A DNA stretch of 20,902 bases from a virus. Below the pieces are notes generated by a model. That model was not told the DNA's origin. It saw nothing but the letters and a program-made list of their open reading frames with translations, and ran no database searches. How positions within the stretch are numbered: the first letter of the stretch is position 1; each line of letters opens with the position of its first letter. The stretch covers positions 1 through 20,902 of the IMG/VR virus record IMGVR_UViG_3300047554_000847, one strand, 5' to 3'. Shown here in pieces: positions 7,457 to 12,713 of this stretch. The position numbers were made by a program, and so were the translations under genes.

Positions 7457-7506
7457 GACCGCTCCCCCTTCATTATCTCCAAATTAATACGGGGAAACCA
7501 GTGGAG

Positions 7507-7716
7507 CTACTGGCCTTCGGGAGCTACCCTATCCCCGTAATTTCCTTCAAAACTTATCCCCATACCCCTCACCGGCATAGAGGGACTGTCCATTATACCC
7601 AAATAACACGTAGGCAGAACCTCTACTACCAAATCCCCATCCCATGCGTATCTATCAAACCTACAAACCCCTTTAGGAGATATAACCTGTGTGTATCCAT
7701 CTATATATGGGCCCAT
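7507..7716 (-). CDS. Hypothetical protein, 69 aa
   Basis: Not recognised. The protein starts MGPYIDGYTQVISPKGVCRF and continues with short beta-prone segments (DLVVEVLPTCYLGIMDSP, MGISFEGNYGDRVAPEG). It has no membrane segment and no metal-binding cysteine pair. The ATG at 7716 overlaps the TGA of the small-terminase candidate (TGATG), and GGTGGAG upstream in that gene's last codons serves as ribosome binding site, so the two are coupled. Coding is supported mainly by this coupling and by gene order. A role in packaging is positional inference only. Confidence 0.5.
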   Translation of the reverse strand: MGPYIDGYTQVISPKGVCRFDRYAWDGDLVVEVLPTCYLGIMDSPSMPVRGMGISFEGNYGDRVAPEGQ

Positions 7717-8243
7717 CACTCCACCTTCAAAGGGTCTACCCCCCCTACCTCTCCCGCAGATAAAAGCATGCTTTGTTCATTGGTTACATCAACTATGGTA
7801 GGTCTATCCTCTTGTCTCTGGCTGTGCTGTGCTGCTGATAGCTGTGCCTGGCCTATGTTAATTTGAATCATTGGTTTTGCACTACCATCTGACCCTGTAC
7901 GTTCGATAGTTTCCTTGTCGTATAGGATACCTAGAGCACTAAGGCGTTGTAAGAGAGAGGCAGCTTTTATGTCGCTCTTGGTGATGCTTGCGATGATACG
8001 AGACTGCAGGCCAGCAAAGATAGAGCTACGGTGTTTAGTGTACGACTCTACTGCACCATGATCTATTCCATATGTCTTAAGTGTGCGTACTACGTGGGCA
8101 TGATCGCATTTATTGATTGCGGCGATTTCCCTTACAGTAAGGTCCGGATGTTCTGCTTTGGTGTTTAGTATGGCGGCCTTGAGGGGTGTTTTTTTAGGTG
8201 TCTTGGTGACTGAATTAGAGGCATTAGATTGCGAGTTTGGCAT
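7716..8243 (-). CDS. terS: Terminase small subunit candidate (HTH protein)
   Basis: A 175-residue protein. Residues 1-20 are a flexible S/T/K-rich tail; residues about 33-60 (DLTVREIAAINKCDHAHVVRTLKTYGI) form a helix-turn-helix; residues 68-115 are helical (YTKHRSSIFAGLQSRIIASI, then SLLQRLSALGILYDKETIERTG), a pattern I associate with small-terminase-like proteins placed ahead of phage terminases; the rest is acidic tail. Small terminase subunits form rings that bind the packaging site and hand DNA to the large subunit. It is the first gene of the minus-strand head block, downstream of a sigma70-like promoter. No strong ribosome binding site precedes the ATG at 8243. Alternative: an HTH regulator of late genes. 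Confidence 0.65.
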   Translation of the reverse strand: MPNSQSNASNSVTKTPKKTPLKAAILNTKAEHPDLTVREIAAINKCDHAHVVRTLKTYGIDHGAVESYTKHRSSIFAGLQSRIIASITKSDIKAASLLQRLSALGILYDKETIERTGSDGSAKPMIQINIGQAQLSAAQHSQRQEDRPTIVDVTNEQSMLLSAGEVGGVDPLKVE

Positions 8244-8342
8244 GGTCTTAACCCAGTTTAATGCGCCGGTGTTCCAAGGTCCGCTAATAGTATGAGCATA
8301 TGAGCTCTATTTTATGGATGTTGGCCTGGTCCTAGCGCGACT

Positions 8343-8374
8343 ATTATATACACTAGATGGCGGTTTTTTGTCAA
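8343..8374 (-). promoter_or_regulatory. Sigma70-like promoter for head/packaging operon
   Basis: On the minus strand a perfect TTGACA (8374-8369) is followed after 18 bases by TATATA (8350-8345), which overlaps TATAAT at spacing 20. It points at the small-terminase candidate, 100 bases downstream. A host-like promoter in front of late genes would need repression or activation to be timed correctly. Confidence 0.6.
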
Positions 8375-8434
8375 GCTATATCATAATTGATACACATTTG
8401 CGGCGGGTTTTTAATCACTTAGCTATACCGTAGG

Positions 8435-8469
8435 CGATTTGATACGCGATTTGAATACGTTTTGATACG
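8435..8469. repeat. Three tandem direct repeats, GATTTGATACG type
   Basis: CGATTTGATACG (8435-8446), CGATTTGAATACG (8447-8459) and TTTTGATACG (8460-8469) follow each other without gaps, 12-13 bp apart. A related TTGATACAC lies at about 8388. The arrangement looks like iterons or an operator array. Confidence 0.7.
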
Positions 8470-8479
8470 TTTGCCACTT

Positions 8480-8495
8480 GTCCATTCAAATGGAC
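8480..8495. promoter_or_regulatory. Palindrome GTCCATTCAAATGGAC, possible operator
   Basis: Seven-base arms GTCCATT and AATGGAC are separated by CA. It lies just after the direct repeats. A similar 16-mer occurs at 12433-12448 ahead of another plus-strand promoter, and a third, less symmetrical one inside the terminator at 1737-1752. Confidence 0.5.
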
Positions 8496-8694
8496 GATGT
8501 GCATTTTTCGCACACGCTATTCGTCTATTTCTTCCTTGTTTCAATCGCTTACACGACCCCTCAATTCCGTGCGATTATTGCAACATTGTAACCTATTGAT
8601 TTTATTCGCTGCACGTTCAAATATCGCACGCTTGCCCATGTGTTACATGGTACGCATGGTAGTGGGGCTTTAAACTATTTTCACTTGCAAACTA

Positions 8695-8722
8695 TTGATT
8701 TGTTTCGGTAAGTCAAAATAAT
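8695..8722 (+). promoter_or_regulatory. Weak promoter candidate for plus-strand accessory genes
   Basis: TTGATT (8695-8700), a 16-base spacer and AATAAT (8717-8722) match the sigma70 consensus at four and five positions. It is the best plus-strand match I found by eye in front of the gene at 8806. Confidence 0.3.
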
Positions 8723-8805
8723 TCAACCCCTGGCTGTATTGTGGCATATGGTATGCACATATTAAAGGCAAAGGGCAACACAATAAATAATAGGAGGAAA
8801 TGGAA

Positions 8806-8961
8806 ATGAAAATCTACGAAGTCCGGAAAAACAGCGGCTGGAACTGGAATCACAGGGGGGCGTGGTGTGTAGTCGCTCATGGTTGGGGAATCATTGCCAG
8901 TTACATGAGCAAGGACGACGCCGACGCTGTCGCAAAGGAGTTGAATGATGCAGAGATGTGA
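8806..8961 (+). CDS. Small hypothetical protein, 51 aa
   Basis: A 51-residue protein, MKIYEVRKNSGWNWNHRGAW followed by CVVAHGWGIIASYMSKDDADAVAKELNDAEM. A beta-hairpin-like first half rich in W is followed by a helix, resembling a small alpha/beta fold; I do not recognise a family. The ATG at 8806 was chosen because AGGAGG lies eight bases upstream; an in-frame ATG at 8800 is too close to it. First gene of the plus-strand accessory block and overlapping the next start by 17 bases. The A-S-Y-x-S-K-D-D-A-x-x-V-A-K-E-L pattern is typical of phage small proteins whose job is unknown. Confidence 0.7.
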   Translation: MKIYEVRKNSGWNWNHRGAWCVVAHGWGIIASYMSKDDADAVAKELNDAEM

Positions 8962-9367
8962 ATGCCCTGGGTGCAAGGGCCATGTGGCGGATTGTTTGCG
9001 GCAGGGGGTGATTAAAATCCCCCTGCGCGATGGGTCTGGGAATGGGTATATCTGCGAAGAATGCGTTATCAATCAATTCACCGAACTAACTGAATTAACA
9101 CTAACTAAACGAGAGGAGGAAATGAAAATGCAAAAGGCAGAATATAAAAGACTTGATGGTGCTGTGCGGGCGGCAAGAAATGATTCACCCATCAACCCAC
9201 CTCTTTGCGTAGATTTGTCCGTTTCTCGTATTCTCACAAAATGTGAACGGATAAGGGGCGTCTCTGCAGCAAAGAGCATTATTGATGGGAGGATATGGAT
9301 TGACGGACCATGCGTCCCCTATGATCCGCCCGTTACTTTACGGACACGGACACTGTTTGACTTTTAA
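8945..9367 (+). CDS. Zinc-ribbon hypothetical protein, 140 aa
   Basis: Residues 5-17 (CECPGCKGHVADC) and 37-40 (CEEC) supply the cysteines of a small zinc ribbon. A linker TELTELTLTKREEE joins it to a second part starting MKMQKAEYKRLDGAVRAARN, with no motif I recognise. An exceptionally good ribosome binding site (GAGAGGAGGAA) sits in front of an in-frame ATG at 9121, so the C-terminal part (about 80 residues) may also be made alone, or two formerly separate genes have run together. AAGGAG lies before the main ATG pair at 8945/8948, inside the previous gene. Function unknown; host interaction or DNA/RNA binding are both possible. Confidence 0.65.
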   Translation: MMQRCECPGCKGHVADCLRQGVIKIPLRDGSGNGYICEECVINQFTELTELTLTKREEEMKMQKAEYKRLDGAVRAARNDSPINPPLCVDLSVSRILTKCERIRGVSAAKSIIDGRIWIDGPCVPYDPPVTLRTRTLFDF

Positions 9368-9389
9368 TAACACGAAAGGAGATAAGAGT

Positions 9390-9635
9390 ATGACAAAAGA
9401 GGCTTGGATTGAACATATCCGCAACACTGAAGGCATTTTACCGCCATCAAAGGGAGGGAGTAAAGGAGATTGGGATTATGCGCTCGATCTTCACAAAAGT
9501 ATGGCTTGTCGGGAGTGCGCGGCCAGGAACAGAACACGCATGGCGAACATGAATAGAAAAATAAAAGACGGGATTATGCGGGACATGGGCCTTGTTAAGG
9601 TCCGGGGAGCATTAGGCGGAACATATTACGAATGA
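9390..9635 (+). CDS. Conserved-type hypothetical protein, 81 aa
   Basis: The start MTKEAWIEHIRNTEG at 9390 follows AAAGGAGAT at good spacing; the frame is open further upstream but has no ribosome binding site there. Residues 45-60 (MACRECAARNRTRMAN) hold a CxxC and a basic helix, and the C-terminus is MGLVKVRGALGGTYYE, an ending I have seen on small phage and prophage proteins without known function. The basic helix and Cys pair suggest nucleic-acid or metal contact. It lies 22 bases after the preceding gene in the accessory block. Confidence 0.7.
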   Translation: MTKEAWIEHIRNTEGILPPSKGGSKGDWDYALDLHKSMACRECAARNRTRMANMNRKIKDGIMRDMGLVKVRGALGGTYYE

Positions 9636-9648
9636 TTAACCTATCCAC

Positions 9649-9674
9649 CTTATCCCTTATCAATAAGGGGTAAG
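9649..9674 (+). other. Intergenic hairpin CTTATCCCTTAT/ATAAGGGGTAAG
   Basis: Nearly perfect inverted repeat (one G-T pair) with a tight loop, between the genes at 9390 and 9714. No T-tract follows, so it is more likely an mRNA-stability or processing element than a terminator. Confidence 0.5.
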
Positions 9675-9713
9675 ATTGAACGGGTTAAACCACTAACAAG
9701 GGAGGGCAAGAAA

Positions 9714-9896
9714 ATGGAATTTACAGCGAAAATAAACATGGACAATGCGGCTTTTGAAAACTTCACTGGGGACGAACTGGCGCGGATACTGCTGAAAATC
9801 GCCACGCAGGTCCAGGGGCTTGCAGGACATGACCTTGATGGGGAAATAATCAGAGACATAAACGGAAACAAAGTCGGCAAATGGTATGTTATCTAA
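9714..9896 (+). CDS. Hypothetical protein, 60 aa
   Basis: Not recognised. An acidic 60-residue protein: MEFTAKINMDNAAFENFTGD, then a helix ELARILLKIATQVQGLAGHD and a beta-turn end DGEIIRDINGNKVGKWYVI. The layout beta-helix-beta with a final DxNGNxVGxW resembles small proteins encoded next to early phage genes, but no activity can be assigned. AAGGGAGGGC before the ATG supports the start. The stop is 26 bases before the next ATG. Confidence 0.65.
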   Translation: MEFTAKINMDNAAFENFTGDELARILLKIATQVQGLAGHDLDGEIIRDINGNKVGKWYVI

Positions 9897-9922
9897 CACC
9901 CGAAAGGGGAAAGGGAAAAACC

Positions 9923-10327
9923 ATGAACGCAAAGCAAAGAATGAACGGGCGGATTTTATCTCACGGGTTAGATTTGAAACGGGCGCTTTTTGCAGACCCT
10001 TATTCAGGGCCGGGGCCGGTTACGCTCTGCAAGGCATTGCATAGACTGGAAGTAAAAGCGACCAGAGTCACAACGGCATACTGCAACGGGGAAAACACCG
10101 AAGCGGATCTTGATAAAATGGAAAAGAGCGTCATGACTTCACTGATCGGGATATTCGGAAAAGAAAAAGTCATGGAAACGGGGATGTTTATCAATCAAGA
10201 TCCTCGCGGCTACGCTCTGAAGATTTCCGATGAATGGATGAAGGGGTACGAATCAAAAGGCGGGCGCTTGCACAAAGATTGGGGCGGATATGGAATCCTG
10301 GCGCCCGAATTTGACGGCAGACCATAA
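9923..10327 (+). CDS. Conserved-type hypothetical protein, 134 aa
   Basis: The start MNAKQRMNGRILSHGLDLKR at 9923 follows AAAGGGGAAAGGG; upstream in-frame codons overlap the previous gene and are not needed. Residues 95-110 read NQDPRGYALKISDEWM, a DPRGYALKI signature I have seen in hypothetical proteins of phages and bacteria, where it seems to mark the C-terminal part of a small alpha/beta protein. No catalytic residues are evident. The end of the protein (GYGILAPEFDG) is conserved-looking too. A longer member of the accessory block, probably a stand-alone cytosolic protein of unknown function. Confidence 0.7.
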   Translation: MNAKQRMNGRILSHGLDLKRALFADPYSGPGPVTLCKALHRLEVKATRVTTAYCNGENTEADLDKMEKSVMTSLIGIFGKEKVMETGMFINQDPRGYALKISDEWMKGYESKGGRLHKDWGGYGILAPEFDGRP

Positions 10328-10331
10328 CCTC

Positions 10332-10361
10332 TTACCCGTCCCCGTCCGGGTAAAGACGGGG
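10332..10361 (+). promoter_or_regulatory. Two mutually exclusive hairpins before gene at 10376
   Basis: TTACCCG (10332-10338) can pair with CGGGTAA (10347-10353), or CCCCGTC (10340-10346) with GACGGGG (10355-10361). The two stems share bases and cannot form together. The second ends ten bases before the ribosome binding site of the next gene. Confidence 0.4.
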
Positions 10362-10375
10362 AGAAAGAAGGAGTT

Positions 10376-10567
10376 ATGAGTTTCAAAATGACAAGAGATT
10401 TGGCTTGGGCGGCGGCTTGTGACGTGGCAGACAAAAATATGCGAAAAGGCGGCCGAACAAAATGGAATGGCGAGGATTATCGTATGGGCGGATATGAATT
10501 TGAGCGGTTATGGCCTCTAGAAAAAGATCTCGGCCGTATGCCTGAACAAGAAAAGGGGGCAGCATGA
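10376..10567 (+). CDS. Hypothetical protein, 63 aa
   Basis: Not recognised. The protein reads MSFKMTRDLAWAAACDVADK then NMRKGGRTKWNGEDYRMGGYEFERLWPLEKD. A short N-terminal helix of the type seen in DWAWAAACDVAD (possible small-helix interaction face) is followed by a polar part with WNGEDYxxGGYEFERLWP, a composition found in other small phage proteins. AAGGAG precedes the ATG. The stop and next start overlap as ATGA, so it is translated together with the DUF1660-like gene. Unknown function. Confidence 0.65.
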   Translation: MSFKMTRDLAWAAACDVADKNMRKGGRTKWNGEDYRMGGYEFERLWPLEKDLGRMPEQEKGAA

Positions 10568-10971
10568 CTGGGCTTGTCATTTGCAAGTTTTTTGGCCATA
10601 GGTGGGATGGTGGACACAAGAGAACATCTGTAGACCCGGGGGAACTCGGGTGTGGTGGGCTACCGGCATCATACGGATGCCCAGACACAAGGATTGTTCT
10701 TACCTGCCTCAGATGCGGGTATGAAGATTCATCAATACACTGGGAAAAGAATACACTGGGAAAAGGGGGCAAAATGGACGAACAAACCACAGAAAGAACC
10801 TTGCAAGCTATGGAGTATAACGTAAGATGCAAACAACAAATCATTGACAAGCTATTAGCGGAAAACATGGCGCTCGAAGAAAAAGTGGCGGACCTTGAGA
10901 AAAAACTGGGGATCGTATCAGATGACAGGTGCTCCTTGTTTGCATATTCACAAGAAAGGGGGGAGGCATGA
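10564..10971 (+). CDS. DUF1660-like zinc protein fused to coiled-coil protein, 135 aa
   Basis: Residues 1-60 start MTGLVICKFFGHRWDGGHKR and include LTCLRCGYED, matching the short DUF1660-type prophage protein (a CKxFGHxW start and CxxC ribbon). Residues 71-135 (MDEQTTERTLQAMEYNVRCK, then IIDKLLAENMALEEKVADLEKKLG) are a leucine-zipper-like coiled coil. The second part has its own ATG at 10774 behind AAAGGGGGC. The joint is a perfect tandem duplication of 16 bp (10734-10765), which changes the frame: with only one copy, the first gene would read past the second start in another frame and stop soon after. The fusion is thus probably recent. Either part may be translated separately. Confidence 0.65.
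   Translation: MTGLVICKFFGHRWDGGHKRTSVDPGELGCGGLPASYGCPDTRIVLTCLRCGYEDSSIHWEKNTLGKGGKMDEQTTERTLQAMEYNVRCKQQIIDKLLAENMALEEKVADLEKKLGIVSDDRCSLFAYSQERGEA
10734..10765. repeat. Perfect 16-bp tandem duplication
   Basis: AATACACTGGGAAAAG occurs at 10734-10749 and again at 10750-10765 without a gap. Because 16 is not a multiple of three, the copy number sets which reading frame follows. Confidence 0.9.
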
Positions 10972-11066
10972 AAGCAGATACCTTTACTTTGGCGGTGGCG
11001 TGTTTTTGCTTCGGGATCATAACGGGGTTGATATTAGCTCACTGTATAATTGAATTAACGTATTGA
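10968..11066 (+). CDS. Small membrane peptide, 32 aa
   Basis: MKADTFTLAVACFCFGIITG followed by LILAHCIIELTY. Residues 5-29 form one continuous membrane segment with three cysteines and almost no soluble part. The ATG overlaps the stop of the upstream gene (ATGA), and GGGGGGAGG precedes it, so coding is well supported despite the size. Single-pass phage peptides of this kind include lysis-timing and superinfection-exclusion proteins; nothing here distinguishes them. Confidence 0.6.
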   Translation: MKADTFTLAVACFCFGIITGLILAHCIIELTY

Positions 11067-11078
11067 AAGGGGGAAGAT

Positions 11079-11270
11079 ATGAAAGTAGATATATGTAACA
11101 TATGGACGTTCGAGGAAAAACTGGAAAGTTATCGTATCCACTTATCAACCATGCAAGGGTGCTATATAATCTCTAAAGAGGGTGAAAATGCGCGGATTCA
11201 ATATGAAGATGGAACGGAGGCAACTGTCCCCATTCTCACATTACGCAGGGAGGATCAAATAAATTGGTAG
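11079..11270 (+). CDS. Hypothetical protein, 63 aa
   Basis: Not recognised. MKVDICNIWTFEEKLESYRI is followed by CYIISKEGENARIQYEDGTEATVPILTLRREDQINW. The second half has the alternating pattern of a small SH3-like or Tudor-like beta barrel (GENARIQYEDGTEATVPI), a fold often used for nucleic-acid or peptide binding. AAAGGGGGAAG precedes the ATG. It follows the membrane peptide gene by 12 bases. Confidence 0.65.
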   Translation: MKVDICNIWTFEEKLESYRIHLSTMQGCYIISKEGENARIQYEDGTEATVPILTLRREDQINW

Positions 11271-11294
11271 GCGAAAGCCAGAAAGGGGAAAGAT

Positions 11295-11441
11295 ATGATA
11301 GAAGAAATCTTTGCCGACATAAAAGAACTGGAACGCGCGATTTTAGGGGAGGAGAAATACGACGAACTGGTCGATCGGTACACAATGAAACGCGAGGCAA
11401 AAAGGGAAGAAAGAGAAGTCTATAACTGGGAGGAAAGGTGA
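11295..11441 (+). CDS. Small charged helical protein, 48 aa
   Basis: MIEEIFADIKELERAILGEE then YDELVDRYTMKREAKREEREVYNWEER. Highly charged and wholly helical in appearance, with no cysteine or membrane segment. AGAAAGGGGAAAG precedes the ATG. The stop is followed four bases later by the pentapeptide-repeat gene, whose ribosome binding site (GGGAGGAAAGG) overlaps the end of this gene. Unknown function; an inhibitor-like or adaptor helix is possible. Confidence 0.6.
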   Translation: MIEEIFADIKELERAILGEEKYDELVDRYTMKREAKREEREVYNWEER

Positions 11442-11445
11442 GAAC

Positions 11446-11994
11446 ATGGAATTTGAAATCAAGCATAGATTAAGCGGCGCGGTCTTGTTTTCCCTTGAAA
11501 CAAAATCACTTAAACTGTGTGTCGAGGCAGCTGTAAGAGAAAAAGCGAACTTGCGGGGAGCGGACTTGCGGGAAGCGGACTTGCGGGAAGCGAACTTGCG
11601 GGGAGCGGACTTGCGGGGAGCGAGAGGAGTAAATAAAAATATTTGCACTCCCCTTGTTATGCTCTTGGATCAACCAGGGGCTATACGGGCTTATAAGCTG
11701 GTGAACAGCAACATGGAGGGGCCGTATAACGGAGGGATAGTCTACGAAATAGGCAAGTCTTTCAAGGTGGACGATGCAGATACAAATGATATGGACCATT
11801 GCGGGGCGGGGATAAATATCGCAACGCTTGATTGGTGCATGAAAGAATGGAAAGAGGGGTATAGGATACTCATAGTTGAGTTCAAAGCTAAGGATATTGC
11901 GGCGATTCCCATTGCAACCGACGGTAAATTTAGGATCCACCGGTGTAAAGTGGTTGGTGAAAAAGACCTTAAAGAAATCGGGTTGATAAAATAA
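11446..11994 (+). CDS. Pentapeptide-repeat protein with DUF5758-like C-terminal domain, 182 aa
   Basis: After a short N-terminal segment (MEFEIKHRLSGAVLFSLETK) residues 34-59 carry five pentapeptides of the A(D/N)LR(G/E) type. From about residue 75 a second domain follows: AYKLVNSNMEGPYNGGIVYE, then AGINIATLDWCMKEW, YRILIVEFKAKDIAAIPIATDGKF and a RIHRCKVVGEK end. This pairing of a pentapeptide block with a DUF5758-like domain is one I recall in phage proteins. Long pentapeptide proteins mimic DNA and inhibit gyrase, but five repeats make little more than one coil, so that role is doubtful here. The repeats are nearly identical at DNA level, suggesting recent copy-number change. Confidence 0.8.
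   Translation: MEFEIKHRLSGAVLFSLETKSLKLCVEAAVREKANLRGADLREADLREANLRGADLRGARGVNKNICTPLVMLLDQPGAIRAYKLVNSNMEGPYNGGIVYEIGKSFKVDDADTNDMDHCGAGINIATLDWCMKEWKEGYRILIVEFKAKDIAAIPIATDGKFRIHRCKVVGEKDLKEIGLIK
11545..11619 (+). repeat. Five 15-bp tandem repeats coding pentapeptides
   Basis: Units of the form GCGRACTTGCGGGRA start at 11545, 11560, 11575, 11590 and 11605; they differ only at two A/G positions. Such identity points to slippage or recombination, not old divergence. Confidence 0.9.
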
Positions 11995-12006
11995 AAGGAG
12001 GGCATA

Positions 12007-12156
12007 ATGGACAAAAGAGTGTACTTAGTTCTAGGGGTTGTAGCGGCGGTTCTTGTGGGGGCCGTGGTAGTATGGGCGGCAACAGACTGGCAATGCATGT
12101 CGGACTGCACACAGCGGTATTCGTGGTCTTACTGCAAACGGATGTGTTCATATTAA
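12007..12156 (+). CDS. Exported or membrane-anchored Cys-rich peptide, 49 aa
   Basis: MDKRVYLVLGVVAAVLVGAV then VVWAATDWQCMSDCTQRYSW and SYCKRMCSY. Residues 5-24 are a membrane segment or uncleaved signal (positive N-terminus, hydrophobic core, then WAAT). The mature part holds four cysteines as twin C-x3-C motifs nine residues apart (C30, C34, C43, C47), able to make two disulphides in a helical hairpin outside the cytoplasm. I recall similar short DWQC...CQRxCSY peptides as uncharacterised phage and bacterial proteins. AAGGAGG precedes the ATG. Candidate periplasm-facing host-modification factor; inference. Confidence 0.7.
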   Translation: MDKRVYLVLGVVAAVLVGAVVVWAATDWQCMSDCTQRYSWSYCKRMCSY

Positions 12157-12173
12157 ACGAAAGGAGAAAGAAA

Positions 12174-12428
12174 ATGGATTACAACGAAACGTATCCGCAC
12201 AGGTCAATGGTGTTTTTCAAAGACGAAACGAAAGGAGATCACGCAAAGAGAATGAGGAAAGCCGAACTTTACGGGCGGTTTGAGAAATGCCCCCGATTTG
12301 CGCCGATGGTGGCCGAACATCTAGTAAACAAAGATGCGACGGTGTTCGCAACGGCCCTCCATCGCTTAGGGCTGAAGTTCAAGCAGCTCAGGGGGGTCGG
12401 GAAAGATTCTTTCCTGATTGAGGGATGA
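12174..12428 (+). CDS. Hypothetical protein, 84 aa
   Basis: The start MDYNETYPHRSMVFFKDETK at 12174 follows AAAGGAGAAAG; the open frame upstream overlaps the previous gene and is not used. The protein is basic and mostly helical (HAKRMRKAELYGRFEKCPRF, then EHLVNKDATVFATALHRLGL), ending FKQLRGVGKDSFLIEG. I do not recognise it. It is the last protein gene of the plus-strand accessory block; a palindrome and a promoter follow directly. Confidence 0.65.
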   Translation: MDYNETYPHRSMVFFKDETKGDHAKRMRKAELYGRFEKCPRFAPMVAEHLVNKDATVFATALHRLGLKFKQLRGVGKDSFLIEG

Positions 12429-12432
12429 GATA

Positions 12433-12448
12433 GTCCACGTAAATGGAC
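12433..12448. promoter_or_regulatory. Palindrome GTCCACGTAAATGGAC, possible operator
   Basis: Arms GTCCA and TGGAC flank CGTAAA. Twelve of sixteen or more positions match the palindrome at 8480-8495. It lies 27 bases ahead of the promoter at 12475. Confidence 0.45.
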
Positions 12449-12474
12449 GGGAAGGGGGTGATAGAAAAAAATTG

Positions 12475-12503
12475 TTGAAAAAGGCGGCGTTTTCGGGTAT
12501 GGT
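12475..12503 (+). promoter_or_regulatory. Sigma70-like promoter for RNA unit
   Basis: TTGAAA (12475-12480), 17 bases, TATGGT (12498-12503). Spacing is ideal and both boxes are close to consensus. Expected start of transcription is near 12510, so the product ends at the terminator after roughly 130 bases. Confidence 0.6.
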
Positions 12504-12509
12504 TTAGTC

Positions 12510-12639
12510 GCCTGGGAGGTAGTTATGAAAAAACAAACCATCCAAATCAGCGGGAAGAAACTATGTGACGGTCATAGCTACCTTCAGGCAACCGCTGGTA
12601 AAAAGAACCTGGTAGTCAAGAGATTGCCAGGTTTTTTAT
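12510..12639 (+). ncRNA. Candidate pseudoknotted small RNA or switch
   Basis: Framed by a promoter and a strong terminator. Stem P1: AGGTAGTTATG (12517-12527) pairs with CATAGCTACCT (12573-12583), ten Watson-Crick pairs plus one G-U, extended by CCTG (12511-12514) with CAGG (12585-12588). Stem P2: CAGCGG (12548-12553), in the loop of P1, pairs with CCGCTG (12592-12597) beyond P1, so the two together make a pseudoknot. P1 buries a good ribosome binding site (GGGAGGT) and the ATG at 12525. A local hairpin, CTATG (12561-12565) with CATAG (12573-12577), competes with P1. It may be a stand-alone RNA or a leader that switches. I know of no family that it matches. Confidence 0.5.
12606..12639 (+). 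terminator. Strong intrinsic terminator
   Basis: A 12-bp stem (two G-U pairs) from AACCTGGTAGTC (12606-12617) and GATTGCCAGGTT (12622-12633), loop AAGA, followed by a T-tract (12632-12637, then ATT). It would end transcripts started at 12475. Confidence 0.85.
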
Positions 12640-12713
12640 TGTCTTTACATTGGCTTGCCGATGATAAAGGCTTACATAACTGCTCAATAGTTGGAGAATC
12701 AGTCACCTGGTAG

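Larger units (their letters stand above)
8244..8805. other. Divergent intergenic hub (562 bp)
   Basis: No convincing gene is present on either strand. The region separates the minus-strand head block from the plus-strand accessory block and is AT-rich. It holds a minus-strand promoter (8343-8374), three tandem GATTTGATACG-like repeats (8435-8469), a 16-bp palindrome (8480-8495), a short hairpin TGTGC/GCACA (8498-8514), a CCATGT-GTT-ACATGG inverted repeat (8636-8650), two copies of CTATTGATTT about 99 bp apart (8593, 8692) and a weaker plus-strand promoter candidate (8695-8722). The combination suggests regulator binding, or a replication or packaging site. Confidence 0.7.

Noticed and set aside
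11506-11940. 144-residue minus-strand open frame
   Set aside because: Antisense to the pentapeptide-repeat gene; its repeats (PQVRS/PQVRF) only mirror the 15-bp DNA repeats.
12525-12713. 62-residue open frame after a good ribosome binding site
   Set aside because: The frame runs through a strong intrinsic terminator and its start signal is buried in a long stem; the sequence after the terminator does not look like protein. An RNA interpretation fits better.
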